The position numbers and the translations under genes were made by a program. A stretch of DNA of 64,000 nucleotides from Branchiostoma floridae. Taxonomy: Eukaryota; Chordata; Leptocardii; Amphioxiformes; Branchiostomatidae. Of this stretch, positions 44,101 through 59,100 are shown one piece after another. A model generated the notes under the pieces. The model was given only the letters and a program-made list of their open reading frames with translations. It was not told where the DNA came from and made no database searches. The DNA is taken from contig NC_049984.1 in assembly GCF_000003815.2 (NCBI RefSeq), forward strand, positions 6,468,715-6,532,714, given 5' to 3'. How positions within the stretch are numbered: position 1 is the first letter of the stretch; every line of letters begins with the position of its first letter.

Positions 44101-47100
44101 TTTCTAACTTGTCAATTTACATTGGATAGACACTGGGATTTTGTTCCAAAATCTTACTATAGAAGCACTTTTAATATTGATTTTGTATATGTGCATCCAT
44201 TGATGCAGATGTCAGAAATGCAATGATTGTTTTCTACATTTTGTAGGACGATTTGTCTGTTTTTAACACAAACACCATTCCACCATGTCAGATATGTTGG
44301 TAAAATGGCACAGTGTGACAGACAAGATCGTTATCTGGGTCAGTGTTTAGTGGTAAACAGAGGCACTGTCTCCGATGCGAGTTTTGTCAACAGATCATAC
44401 CCGAAAAGAGGACAGTTACTTTTGAAGAAGCCGCAGCAATTGAGAAAACCAATTTGGGGAAAAAGACAATGAAAACCTGAAAGACTGAAAGTTCACCCAA
44501 ATCTATCAGACAGTAGTGGAGGTATTGATTTAGCCTTAGGGGGCGAAGGAGGCAATGCATACTTGAACTTTGCACTGCTTAACTAAGGCAAGCACTAGGG
44601 GGCACATTAAGAAACCACCACAAAGTCATAGCTAACTCTACAGGGGCAGGGACGGAAGGAAGAGCAGGGTGAAAACAGGAAGCCAAGAAACCACACAAAA
44701 GAGACCACCCCAAAGACAGGAAGAGGATGTGGTGTCCTACCTCTAATAAAGCGCTCAGATAACCAGATATATGATCAATACACTGATTAGGACTGACCTT
44801 GATGTTAGGCTTTCATCTAAAGGACTTTACCACTTTAAAGCAAGGTGCAATATACTTGAGCTTGTAAAAATGTGGGTTGGGCCCAATTGATAATTTGTAC
44901 CTAAGCAAAATACAAATGTATGTCAACACCATATGAAGAGTGTGGTTGGGCTCATTAAACTGGGGGCCTGTTTAACAATTAAAATGGGGTGTTCCTGAGT
45001 TAGCCAAAATCTTAACTAAAACAGATGTTACACCTGCAGAACAGTGAGAAGTACTGTCACTTGAATTATTTTTCGTCTTCTAAAGCATCACCTAGAGACA
45101 GGTCAGTGTCAAAGTAAACCTCCTGAAGATCACACAGGTGTACCCAGGTATTCACTTGTCTGAATAGCAGGTTAGTGTAAGCACCAAGAAGATCACATGT
45201 TTCCATGTATTCACCTGTCTGAGCAGTTTCCCCTGTTCGTTGATGTTGACATCACAGTCTCGCAGGGAGTCCATGGCCAGCAGGTTGTTCCCGTGTCTCA
45301 GCTGGAACTTCACCAGGTCCTCAGCAGCCTGCAGGAGGGAAGCAAAGACATTTTAGGACCAAAGCTTTCTTCAAGGAGAAAACCAAGGCGTCTTTATTTT
45401 CAAGGATTAAATTTTTGAATGAACACTTGAGTCTGAGTTGAGTAATTGAAATCAAGACTCTGGATTTCAGTCAAAGGGAACTAAGGTGGCTTACTGTGCA
45501 GTCATAATTAGTAACTTATCTTAATGATCAATTATGATATTTGGCATCTTGCATTGCAGGAAATCTGATTATGGGACTCATATTTGTAGGAAAGGGGTGG
45601 GGGGGCAAACCTTCTTGAACAAATAAGTGTTCCCACACACGCAGACAAACAAAGACACACGCAGACAAACAAACAAACACACACAGAGACAGACAAACAT
45701 ACACACACATACACACATACACAAACATACACACACATACACACATACACAAACATACACACACTGACAGCACACTGACCCTGAGGTCTGCCAGTTCCTG
45801 CTCCTCAGCCTGCACCTGCGGACACTCTGCCAGCAGCTCCTTCAGCAGCAGGGCGTACTTCCCCATGCGCTGCACAGGCTTCAGCAGGTAGCTGGCCAGG
45901 TCCATCTTATCTCCTGTCTCTCGCTGCTTCCTCTGCAAGGACAAACACATCTTCTGTAAGATACTGGCTTGTACAACATCAAGCTGGCCAGTTGTTAGTG
46001 GAAAGATACTGGCTTGTACAAGATCTAGCCAGCAGTTTTTGATAGTTTCAAATACTTCAATTCACAAGCAGCTTGGCTCTGAAAAAAGTCACAACATTTT
46101 TAGTTAAATAGTATAGACCAAATATCCATCAAACCCATAAAACATTGCCTTCTGCGCCATGGGCAAGGACAAAAATCCCTATTTTACTGCAAAAGATAAC
46201 TAGACCACAGAGAGAGTAAAAGAAAAAGTCTTCTTTGATTATACAGCCAGCAGATCGAGTCCTTACCCTGAAGAAGGCGCTGCCGTGGTCGGCCATGAGC
46301 GCGTCAGACTTGGGCTTGTTCTTGCTGTACAGCGCGTACAGGTAGAACTCCTTCTCGTGCTTCATGAGACACCTGGCCAGCTTGAGCGGGTTCTCCTTGA
46401 TGGACTCCAGCTCGGACAGGAAGTAGATGGAGTGAAAGTCGTAGATCTTCTCCAGGTTGCCGAAGATGACGCCCCGCTTCCCCCGCAGCTCCTGCGGGAT
46501 GTCGTCCCGGTCCATCTCAGGAATGTAGTGCTGGGGGTAAAAAAATCCAAATGGATGACAATCATTAATACTGCCGTCCCTTTACTAGCTAGCATAAAAT
46601 GTTATCTGCATTTGAAAGAAGAGAATAAAAAAATTTGCTGTCCCAGTCCATCTCAGGAATGTAGTGCTGGGGGTAAAAAAATCCATATGAATGACAATTA
46701 TCAATACTACCGTCCCTTTGATAGCTAGCATAAAACATTATCTGTGTCTGAAACAAGAAAATAAAAAAATTTGCAGTCTCCTTTTGATGTTTTCATACCA
46801 CATATCATCTGGAGCCATTAGAAAATCGGAGGAAAAAGACATCAGTATTTCATTGCTATTTTGAGTGTATGCTCTTATAACAGTCAGCCATAGAGATGTT
46901 AAGTTGTACACATGTAAGACATTAGTGAAAACTATTCCTAAGTTTCTCAAACTTAATTTTGCAACACACTGTGTCACCAGTCAGTATGAAGTATTGCTGA
47001 AGTGACTGAAGTGTAGTACGATGTTTACTTTCCAATACAAGGCCAGGAAAACACAGGAGACTTCGAACACAAGACTTCTTGAAGTGCCTTGTTTTTCCCT

Positions 47101-50100
47101 TATCCACTCTTCACCTGATGACTTACATAACACAAGTGACTACCAACAGGTTGCACCAACCTACGTAACTAAGAAAACACCTGGAGTGGGGGATGGCCAC
47201 TTCAACTGGAAATTGGGCTTCAATTGCTCTTATGTAAGTCATCTCAATTGGTACTTATTTAAGTTATACACAGGTGTTCAAGCGATGGTGCAAAGTCAGC
47301 AAAAAAACATGTAACCGTTCACCGGTCATTCAAAATTGAAGTGTGGAATCTTTATAACATTGGACCATTGACATCTGCAACATAACCAGCATTAAAAGCT
47401 AAGGCCTACAAGAATTCTACTACCAGTAGTTTTAGGGAAAGAGGAAATGATCAACTCCCTCAATGTGCAGATTTGGACTGACAATGGCGTTGGACTGATT
47501 TAGTTGTTTTATTCTAGTGCATAATTCATTTACCAAACATAGAAGCAGCCTGGTCTTCAACCCACATGTCAAACAGTTTCAGCAGACAGCCAGACACCAG
47601 CCTTCTGGGCAAACTGTCTTAAAGAAGCCCTTCCATTCAAGACGTCTAATCTGCGTCTGCTCTGTCACTGACCCTTGAGGGGCCAGAACACTTCTTTTCT
47701 TAAGTTCTGCTTTGAAGATTTTCCCAAGGTTAGGAGGTCAAAGCAGCCATTTTCTTTCCACACTACTCAGGGTATAGGAGAAGAAAAAGGCCATTGTGCA
47801 GTTAACAACCTATCTGTACATCAAAGGATATAGATTAAGCCATCACACTTGGCCAGATCACTTTCATGACAATCCACTCACTTTGTACACTGAACAGAAC
47901 ACAGTCACTACTTCAGCAGATCTTCTGGTTTTGATATCTTGACTTCTGGACATTTTATATTTGTCACTTTTTGAGCGGTAGACAGTTCTTAGGACGGAAT
48001 GTAAGTCTTTAGGGTTGGGTCCCCTAGTACAAAAAATGTAGCTTTTATGGACCTGCAGGGGCTGATTTTGTTACATCAATATGAGAGTTTGCATTGGATG
48101 TGCTCTGATTATCAGGTCTGCATGTACATAAAATAAGCTTTAGCATTGGACATTCTTGGAATTTTGGAAGATGCTTGAATATTTGACAACTTCACTGATA
48201 TATACAAGTACCTCTACATTATTACAAGCATTATGAACTGATCATATTCTCAATGAGAAGACTAACATTACCAGCTTCAATCATTTCAAATTATCACGTT
48301 TTAAAACAGCCAATTGTTGGCTCAGGTGCCACTTGACCGGCCACAGAAAACACAAGAACACCTTCTTATGTCGTCATACGTCACAATCCCTGCCTTTTAT
48401 TACTAGAGTCAATAGGTTTGTCATGTCAAGTGCCTGTTCTATTGCCTAATATACATGTACAGAGGGCAGGGTCTGAACAGGTGGGTATTGGCTTGTGTTG
48501 TTTTTACTGTACACAGATAGATCCTTCACCTTTTTCTGGTGTCAGACAGACTGGACAGTCCTTACTTTTTTTTTCTGCCACACTCATTGGACAGCTTGTA
48601 GACTGTACAGACAGCATGTCAAGACACCTCACCTTTCTCTTGACCTCCTATTGTGGGTCAAGGCAGCATACAGGAAAACCTGTCTGTAGTGACCATCTCT
48701 ACATTAGGATCACCTGACTAAATAGCTTACGGGGTCCACCAAAATGTATGTAACCACAGAGTCCAAGTGGTCTTCATGCAGAGGTACAGTGTAGGTTTGC
48801 CAGTGTAATATGTACATAAATGGCCAGGTGGTCCTTTTGCAAGGGTGATTGTCAGTGCAGGTTTGACTGTAATCACTATATATGTTATCTGGGTAATTCA
48901 ATTTCTTAAGTTGATACACATAACTACAAGTGTCTTCTACCAGCTAAGAAGCAAAAATGCTAGTCAGCAGTCTTACCTCAATGATGTACTGTAAAGAAGC
49001 CACGTAGTCTCTCTCTGTCTGTAGGAACTCATCCATGATCAGGTCCAGCTTACTGCAGACACAAACAACATGCAACAAACCAGTTAGAGGAATGTGTTGT
49101 GTCACAAATACTTGTTATTAGCACAGGTAAGATTCCCACAGTCAGTGTCTTACTTTGGCCATTGTTAGGTCCAACTTAAAACTAACGACAACAGTCGTTT
49201 GACTACATGTGACGACACACAAACTATGGTCCGGTGAAGCTGAAAATGTCTGGTGCTAAAATGAAATGAAACCTAAATTTCTCACATGTAAAGATGACTT
49301 AAAACATACACATCAATCTTTTATGAGAAAAATGCCATATTCCATTCAAAGTATAGGCACAAGATAATGAAATAAAAATTCGAATTTTAAACTTTTGGGT
49401 TGTTTAACTACTAAACATGTTCATTTTCCCGTTTAGTCTGGGTGAAGGTATGTGGTGTTCAGGTATGACATGGCAAGTACCCAGCACCTAAATGTCAAGC
49501 AACACTTTTAAGAAGTTTGTCGACAAATGCTTCAATGTGTTTTGTCAACGGATTTGCGTCTTCGTGAAAATGTGTCTCACAACCTCAAGTTCATGTAGTG
49601 TAACATCTGTGATGTGTACAGAACGAAACTCACCTTGTTTTCTTGACCTCTGGCACAACCTGATCACCATCTCCCTCCAATCTTGGCACACTGGAAGACT
49701 TCTTCAGATGAGTATTTGTCTGAGGCAACAGGAGACTCTCCTCCCCGGAGTTAAAGGAAGCCAGCGTCTCCTGACTGTCCTCTCCTTGCAACAAAGTGTC
49801 CTGCGACCTTGAAACAGCCAGATCGTCCTTGGTGATGGGGGTGGTGGGCGACCGCCCCTTCCTGGAGTAGTCCAGTCCGGGAATTTTGAATCTGGAGAGC
49901 TCGAACGCCGTGCTATGTCTCTTCATGAGACGTTTGACCGGGTGTTCCTTGGGTCGCGCCCCTCCTACCGGCGTACTCGTGGTGCCCGATGGCGTGGGCT
50001 CGCTCTTCACGGACTGGGAATCGGGACTTGCAACATTAGAAATGGGAGAAACCGGGCAGCTGCCTGATATCACAGAGGCTTCCAAACTCTCTCCCTCCAC

Positions 50101-53100
50101 GAAACCTTCGTCAGTTCTTTCACTGCTGCTGGTGTCTCTACTGTCGGTGCTCCCTGCACTGTTCATCTTTGCTACGACTCTCTTAATGTCCCTAACTTCT
50201 GACGTCTTCACCGCACACTTTGTGCTACTCTCCTCCTCTATAAGCTCCTGCTTTGGTTGTGTGTCTACAGTTCTAGGCACCACAAGCCTGGTCTCCTCTC
50301 CGCTTGCTACAGTTCTCCTGCGCGGTTTGTCGGTTTTACTCCCCTCCAAGTTCTGCTTGGCTTTCCTCAGCGCTGCCTGCTTGCGCTCTACCAGCTGCTC
50401 CGTCTCCCGACACTTAGTCCTGGCAAACTTGCACTGCTCCATGCACTTCTGGTTGTCCAGTTTGTTTGCGAGTGCCGCCATGCGGTCGAACTTGTCGGAC
50501 GGAATGGGCGGGTGGTCGCGCAGGTACGTGTCCAGGTCGTGCATGAGGTTGTCGCAGCCCCGCAGAGAGTGGCACTCCTCCATGTTCATCAGCGCCACGA
50601 ACTTCATTCCCTCCAGCGCCCACTCGTAGGCCTGCAGAAACACAGAAGATACAAAATGTCAAGACATTGTTTCACAATTCTCACGCTTGGTAAGAGCATC
50701 TCCCAAAACTGCAAGAGAACATACAAACTGTCTCAAGACTTCCTGTTAGAAAGAGTAAAAGGTAGCAAAAGCATTTAGAAACTTGCTCACAACTGCATTC
50801 ATATATAGGTCTATGATTAAACATGAACTCAATGGCAGAGGAACCAAAATGTCACTTATAAAATGCTCTAACCTTACCAAGACCGCTGTCAGACAGAAAT
50901 AAGGGGAACAGTTTCTGAAAGGGCAAACTTGCCTAACATGGCAACGTGTCCACACAGAGCTTGTTTTTACCCGTTCTGACCAGTTTGTTGCTACAGAGCT
51001 TGCTTGACCAGCAAATAGAATGTTTGATGTGCTAAACATAGCCAGACCCTCTGGCCCCAGACTCGCATAATGTAGACCTATGTGTGCAACCAAATTAGCT
51101 CTTCTTGTTTGAAACTGTTAAACTTTCACCTTTCAAAAGGATGGTTGACTTTATTAAACTGACATAATTTTGTCAAGTCAAGTCAAGAAACACTTCTTTT
51201 CTCATCTTTGAATGAGCCCATCAAAGTGAGGTTACAAAAGATTACTCTCCAAGCAGCTGTTAGGGGGGAAGACTGTGACCTTTTTTCTGATTTGTCCTAT
51301 TTTCTGGCAGCATGGCCCAAAACGCTTGGAGGTTAACAAAAAGATAAGTGTGACAAAGTGATCAAACGCAATAAAATTTCAAGCCAAAAATCACTTCAAA
51401 CTAATATACATCGATCAGGAAAATGAAGAAGATATTTAGTCATAAAAGCATGTAAACCATTACTTTTGCAAATGCCAGGGGAATTATTTACTAGTTATCT
51501 AGTTCATTGTTAGTTTATCTAGTTTCTTCCATTACCACAATTATAAACACACCCATAATTTAGTTTATCTTTGCACATAGTGTGAAAAATGTGTCTGCAT
51601 CCAAAGTGAATGGTATAATTTACTATATCTCTACAAGTTACAACAAACTAACCTTGCACAAAGTTTATAGTGGATTTAGTCAGATTCTCACACAGAACCA
51701 AGCTAGAATTCAGCACAGCTGCTACAAGATCACATAATTGGCCTCACACAAAAAAAGGAAAGTGCATAAGACCACTATAATTTGGCAAGTCTATTATGGC
51801 AGTTATTGCACACAGAGCCAAACAAAGGTGTGCCACAAACTGCAAGTGTGCCTGTCTGACACAGACAATGCACTGGCAAAATGTCAATTGGTGGCGGTGT
51901 GAACCCGACGATTCTGCCCACCAAACCCCCACCTGTTCAACCAGTCTGAGGTGCTAAAGGTGAACAAAAGGTGTGAAAATGCCAATTGTTTCACCACTTC
52001 ACAGTTTCAAAAGAAAAAAACAATTGCGTCACTTCAGAGTGTTTCCATTTCTTCAAAAATTTGTACCTTTCCCAGCTGAGTTTCAGCTTGGGAATATTGT
52101 GAGTCTAGCGTTCCCACCTACAGAAACTTCCTGAAGCTGGAACAGATCCTTACCACAGGGGAAAACTTGCACCAAAGACCACCCAAACAACCAGTTATTG
52201 TGTCTGCCCCAGTCTCCCACCACATCCCACTAGCTTGGGACATTACAATTGGAAAATCTACGCCCGGAACACACCAGGAATCTGAACATGAAGTTCAACA
52301 CAAAAGCAACCGTCCTCCCCCTTTAAAATAGCCACAAGCCAGCCAGACTAGCTATGTGTAAAATGTAGACACAACAATTTTGCGGCAGGAACTGCGTTTA
52401 ACTCTCATCTATACTGAAAACTACAAGGACAACATCAAACACAACTACAAATAGTACAATGGTGTACGCCAAAACTTTTAAAACCTGACATTCCCTAAAA
52501 GTCCAACATTTCCTGTACCAAAGCAGAAGGTTGGAACAAGTTTTTAAAGTACCTACCCTGGGCGACAACACATGCAAGTCTGTGTTCATGAAGCGAAGAT
52601 GAACATACGTCTCCTGGATCACCTTCATTTTCAACACATAATTCATCCCTCCAAGCATAATGCTGCATATCTTGTCCTCATTAAGAATAGTCATGAAATC
52701 CTATCTCCAAGCGATCAGGAAAGAACTCCCTTGCTCTGGGCAATGAGAATGACTTTAGGAAGTGGCGGTGCTTGGAGCTATGGTGAGTTGGTGGGTAATG
52801 ACAGATGAGTCACGTTCTGGGACAGGATGTCTCTCTCCCAGCTGTCACTCACACGGAACAAAGTGGGGTCGGGACAGAGGTCATGTCTAGAACAGGTTTG
52901 GAGATTCTCACCAACGTGAACTGCATACAAACTCACTTAACCATTACTGATTAAAATCTCTAAACTGAGAGTTCTCTTTCCCTTCCTTATTCTCAGAAAT
53001 ACTAGTAAACAAAAGGTACAGAGAGAGGACAGAAAGTAAGGAAGCTTTTAGCCCTCTCTCTGTACCTTTTGTTTACTAGTATTTCTGAGAATTTGTGTTT

Positions 53101-56100
53101 AATTTGATTTTGAAATGTAGAAATAATCATGAAAGAATATAGAAATGACGTGATAATGATATTTGATTACAATACTGAAATGATTATGCGAGTAATGATA
53201 CAATGCTTATATGAAAAGATGACATGTAATGTGATAAAATGATATGTAATGATTTGATAACTAAAATGAATAACGTTAGTAATGACATAATAATAATCAT
53301 ATTATATGAGCTGTTAAGTTTACAATGTGGCTGTTAGACTTGGATAGGTTAATATTTAAGGAAGGTTCTTTATTTTCTGTTGTGTGACTGTTATATTTAT
53401 CAGTGAAAATATAATAAAGAATTATAAAAAAAAAAAAAAAAGTTTGGAAGCTTCCCTGCTTATCAAACATTATCATGACTTTCTAAGTAGAACTAAGAAA
53501 GCCCATGGAACTGATATTGCCGGGTTACTTCACTGTACGAAACTTCCTTTGTCGTCACACAAACCGATAACTCAGGACTTTTCTATATACAAAGAACCCA
53601 GGCCTGCCTTATCATGGTCCAAAGTGACATGATGCAAACCTCCATAGTGACACATCCCAAGCCCCAGAAGTAAAGTTGGCTTGCCACTTCCTTGCATGTA
53701 ACTTCCTTTACGCCCTTGTCATTGACCATGACTCAATAGATAAAAAAAAACTCACCCCATGTCATCTAGTCTAGATGGAACATGCAATTTCCTTGTACTA
53801 GTTTCCCAACAGCTCAAAATGATCAACAGGACAGTATGAAACAAAATACCCAGGCCAAATCTATCTTGGTACAAACTGTCTAAGATGTCCAATGTTCAGA
53901 ACCACATGCTATATGATACATTTAACCTCCTTGCTTGAAGTGACACAATGCATGCAACAAGTCCTCAGAAGTGGTGCATACACTGTTACATTACAACCAG
54001 AAGAAGCTGTTTCCAATAGAAGAAGCATGTCAAGGTTTACACCATGCCTGACCACCCACCTCATGCCACAGGAATGACGTCAAAAGATCTGCATCTGTAG
54101 TCTCTAATGTCTCCATTTTCTCCCAACAACAACCAACATTACTTTGTGTGTGAGCAGAATACAGAGCAGGTCTGTCTGTAGTGCTGGTCAAACACTGACT
54201 GAGGGAAGTCAGGTGGGAGTTTAGTGGGCAGGGGAGGCTCAAGGGTAATAAACATATGAAAGGGCCAATCATGGAGGTCCTTAGTCCCTGGGGTGGAGGC
54301 TTGCCTTCTCAACCAATCAGAGCTCGGCTTGTGTTGCTCTAAGGCAAGTTGTCATGGTAATGTGTCAATCAGAGTGAACTATGGCTGTTGTGACATCATT
54401 GTGACATCATTCTTTTCAGATGCAGATGCAGGTTAGTTAATTCACGCCAAAGAACAAGGCAAACTTTGAAGCTTCAGAACAAAACAAAAACAAGCTTGCT
54501 TTGATGTGGATCTGATAAAATATGCATTGAATTATTGACTTTTTACCAGTTTGTTGTCTATTACCAAGGGCTTGCTATCACCTAATGCTTTTGACTAAAA
54601 TGAAAACAAAGCTTGGTTCAAAAGAAGTAGTCTTTAACTTGGAAATGTTAGGAAAACATTGAGTCATTAGGACACTATTTTCCCACGGACCAACTGAAAT
54701 ACATTGTACAAATTTCACTGAGGCGACGATAATACCAAATTAAATTACAAAGACTTTTATTCCATCCAACTTTAACAGTCTGTATGAGGCACATGAAAAA
54801 TGTCTGACATACAATTAATCACGCTTGGGGAAAAAATGTGGCCATTTAGCTGAATGACATACTTCTCTCTCATCATATCCTTGTAGCTGTCATTAGCCTC
54901 CATTCATTAACACCATGCTGACAACTAAATTATAATGTCAAGCCCCCAAACCACCACTTCCTCCAGGAATATTCCAACATTACATAGTTCCATCATGGGT
55001 GGCACAAAAAGGACATCATCATATGTTACTACTCCAACTCTGAATCCATTCTAAAGGCTGTTTTGTTGGCCTCCTTGAAATTTTCATTTTCATAAATGTA
55101 GAAAGAGGGAATTTTTCCGTTGTGACACATTTTAACATTACATATCACTGTACAACCCTATTTGGTTAACAAAGTTTCAGACTAAGTTCTGACATCAGCC
55201 TGGTGAAACCAAACTTCCTTGTGACAAAATCTACATTTCCCAAAATCTGCAAGAAAATAATGTTACATGCATTTGAAATTGACAGATCAGATGTAGAATT
55301 TAGAGTTTTATGATATTGTAATCTTATATCATCACCTTCAAGCAGGTGGTTTCAACTCGATGCAGACAACGGCAAGAGCAAAGCTGGGAACCTGCCTACG
55401 CACTGCAGAAGGAGATAATATGGTGGAAATGATGCCCCTACACCCTGCAGGGTACACTGTTCTAATGAAGAGTTCCCTCAGACCGTATCTATTGCGCCTT
55501 TCTTCTGCAAATCCCCTCTACAGAGGAAGGGTAGTCAACTGTGTGCCACGGCAGAACAAGAAAGACTCACGGAAGAAAGGAACAAATGAAGGGGAACAGG
55601 ATATAATGCTGCAAATTGCCTAATGACAAGAGAACTTAGTCTAAAACTTTATAAACATAAGATCTTACAGTAATACCAAATGTCAATATGAGCCACAAAA
55701 AAAAAGAAGAAAGGTTCTCTGTGCACTTATGAAAGCCAGAATCCAAACTTTCCAACAATTTGATATATTGTTCCTGTGTTCCTGGCTGCAGGAGCTTTAT
55801 CCATCCCAGATGGATCATTTGTGTTCAAACTGTGTTAAATATCAGTTAGCTACATCCTCAGGCTATGCAAGGAACCTTTCAAGACCTCTTTAGTGAGACA
55901 ATGGCTTCCATAGTCCCATGTGGCAACTTAAAGGCACATAAACTGACTCATACCTGTCTTACCTAAATTTCTAAGAATATGGCTATTGTACAAGGTGTGA
56001 AGACAATGGATATTATACCATTTCTTGCATTCCAGTTGCTAATAGTCAATAGTCATGTTTTTACTCATTTACAGTTGTCACTTTCTCTTCACAAAAGGTG

Positions 56101-59100
56101 TTCTGTTCTTGAATAAATTCTTTGCTTACTGTTACAGAGTTTAAAATTTCAACAGGAACCTGAAAATGGATTTCTTCTATGTTTGACTAATGGTATGGGT
56201 TACGGCAAGGAGTTTTGATATAAAGTTCCTTGGTATGCCTGCTATATGACCTCCGCCAGTCAATACAGTAACTCACATTAGCGCTACAGAATTGGTTCTA
56301 GCTAAGCACTCCCACTTCAGAATGACAGTCTCTCTCACATAGGGCAAATCAGCAAGCTGATTCAGGTCTGTTGCAAAGTTCCTTTTTCAGTTTCTTCACC
56401 TGTACTGAAACCAACATACAACAAACGTTTGTGATTAAGAGATGAGAACAGGTGTTTCCCAGCCATTAGCTTACCTTACGCATGTGTTGTCCTAAGGCAC
56501 AGCCCATGTCATCCAGGCATTCACTGTCTTAATGCCTAATGCTCTTATCTCAATTGCTAAGGAAATTAGAAAACTGGCCTTCAGGCAACACAGGAAGAAT
56601 CTGATCTGATCACTGGTAGTCTAAAGGATCCTTCTTCTACACTGCTTTCCTTCAGTTTCTTCCTTCCGTCCCCTTTGCTAGCTATCCATCCAACAGGAAC
56701 AAGTTTCTAGCCACCATAGAAGTGGTGTACAGATGACATATGTAGTCTTTTTCTTCTGTACCCATTGTTTGGGAGACCATGTTGTTGAAGTTTGTTGTCA
56801 AATGGCGTTAGTGTTCTGTCAAAATCTTGTCTAAAACTGAGACAAGTCTGAAAGATATGGAGACCATGGGAAAATGGACCCCACACAAACAACATAATCT
56901 GCTTACAGATAATCTGTCCAAATTCTGTGGATAAATACACCATCAAATCTCCACATAGAGTACTGATATTTGTTACATACCTTAATGCAATGCAGCCTCC
57001 ATATCTCCTACATTCAAACACATCCATACCAGATCCATACACAGGAAACATCAAGGGGAAGTATCACTGATCTGATGAGGAAACTGGCTCAGTTGAAACT
57101 GAGGACATCGCACTGCTCAACAATCAGCATGCCTGGGATCCACCCAACCCTCGCAGTGCCACCCGATTCACAGTTTCCCTTCTGCAAATTGATCTATCAT
57201 TATACAGGATTGACCCATTCAATTATCATGGACAAATCATCCTCAAACAGGCATTGGCAAACTTCCTGTTTGGAAAAGAATTCATTGATCTGATATGGCC
57301 TCTTATTGGACAATGGTTGCCATGGGCACACTGGATAAGATTGAAGACTCCTCGTGATGTGGGTAAACAGATAACTTAAGGAGGAGGAAACAATGACAAT
57401 TGACTCCCATTTCCCAGAAGGAGAAGATTCCTTCACAATCGTGTCACATCAAGGGTTCTCTCCAGGACCCGTCCATTCGTCCCGGGATGGGACTTTAGTT
57501 GTAGAGATGGATGAATTGTCATCTGTCTGTCCAAAATATATTAGCTTGATGATATGAAAATGTGTTTTCCTATAACAGATTTAACAAGAAAAACGAATAA
57601 TGTTTATTTGCAGATTCAAATTATCAAAACTTCGCCTTTCCCTCTGCAATGCCTTCCAAGGCCTGCTATAGATAACCCCCTCCCTAAAATGAGTAGGACT
57701 AACAGAAATGAAGCTGATCACATCCTGCAGTTTATCCCGGCATCTTCCTCTTGATGTCGGGAAACCATAGCAACATACTAGTAGCTCACTCAGAAGCAGC
57801 TCAGAGAACTGAGGCATCTTGGGTAATCCTGTTCCAGTTCACTTTATTGGTGACCAAAGTGCAAGCATGCTTTCCCATGATAGGGGGCATTGCTTGAATG
57901 TGTTTATTACTGGACAAGAAAGAGGGAAGATTTCTTGTTTGCTAGAGACTTCTAACAGTGCTTCATCAATAGAAGCATGGTAAAATGCTGTGGTGACACA
58001 TTAAAAGAATCTTATACCGTGTACTTCTATTTCAAACTGTCTAAATCCCCTTATCAGTTGTTTACAGTTTCACACCATTGTACATGTAGGTCAACATTTA
58101 CAAAGATCCAAAAATAAACCTTTTCATATCTGCTTCTATCACGCAGCAAAAAAATACCTCAGCTCAACTTGACTATAATTCCGCACCTGCTAAACAAGGA
58201 TTTTATGTTACAGTTACATGTATATTCTTCAGATATTTTTTTAGAAGAAAAAGTCTCAAAAAAAGCGAAGAAATTCTCAAGTATAATTATGGGCACCTTT
58301 AAAGCTTCTCTATCGTCATTTTGGAAGGGGACAAAAAGCCATGTGGATGACAAACCTATGTCCAAAAGATAAAGATAACCCTACACATTTTTCGTGAAGA
58401 GTAGGGTTGACCCAGTATGCTTACCTGAAAATGTTAGCAAAGCTACATTGCAATACTGGCTAATAGTAATAGAAAAAGTGCCATGCTTCGTCCTCAATCT
58501 GAAGTCGCCCACTTAACTTCTCAGGTTGTCTAGGGTAACAAAACAGTAGAAAACTCACCATCTCAGAAGCCTTGCCATCCAAAATGACAACTCTCTGGTC
58601 CAGAAAAAAGAACTTCTCCATGGTACACCAGCCTCATCAACTGACAGTAGTTATTCCGACCAACGAATCTGCTCTTGTTCCAAACTGATTTTGATAAGGA
58701 GAATGTTTTTTGATTGGAGCAAATTGCTGAAATGGTTGCCAGGATGAGGCTATCAAAAGTTTCCAAAGTCCAATGTTGCAGTTGGTGCTTTTCGGAATGT
58801 TTTGAAATACCAACGAACGAGATACAAATGGTTCTTGTGCGAACAGAAGGAAGACAATGCTGCCACTCCTAGTAGCTCAGCACAGTCGGAAAGCACCTTC
58901 AAAACTGACGATGGGCGAGGATTTGTCTTGGGATTTAGTTCACATTCTTTGTGTGTTGTGCTTCTTTTCTTCTTTTGAGGTGATTTATCACAATTATCTT
59001 GTATGCAGTCTGACCTTGCTGGTAGAAATGGGTCAGAGGGACTACATGTGCGATGTCTGCACGTGTTTGCCTGCTAGGGTCAGTCTGGAAGAACTGGGAA

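Noticed and set aside
45528-45775. Cys/Val/Tyr-rich open frames next to a RhoGEF exon
   Set aside because: They are read-through of the (ACAC)n microsatellite after the exon donor.
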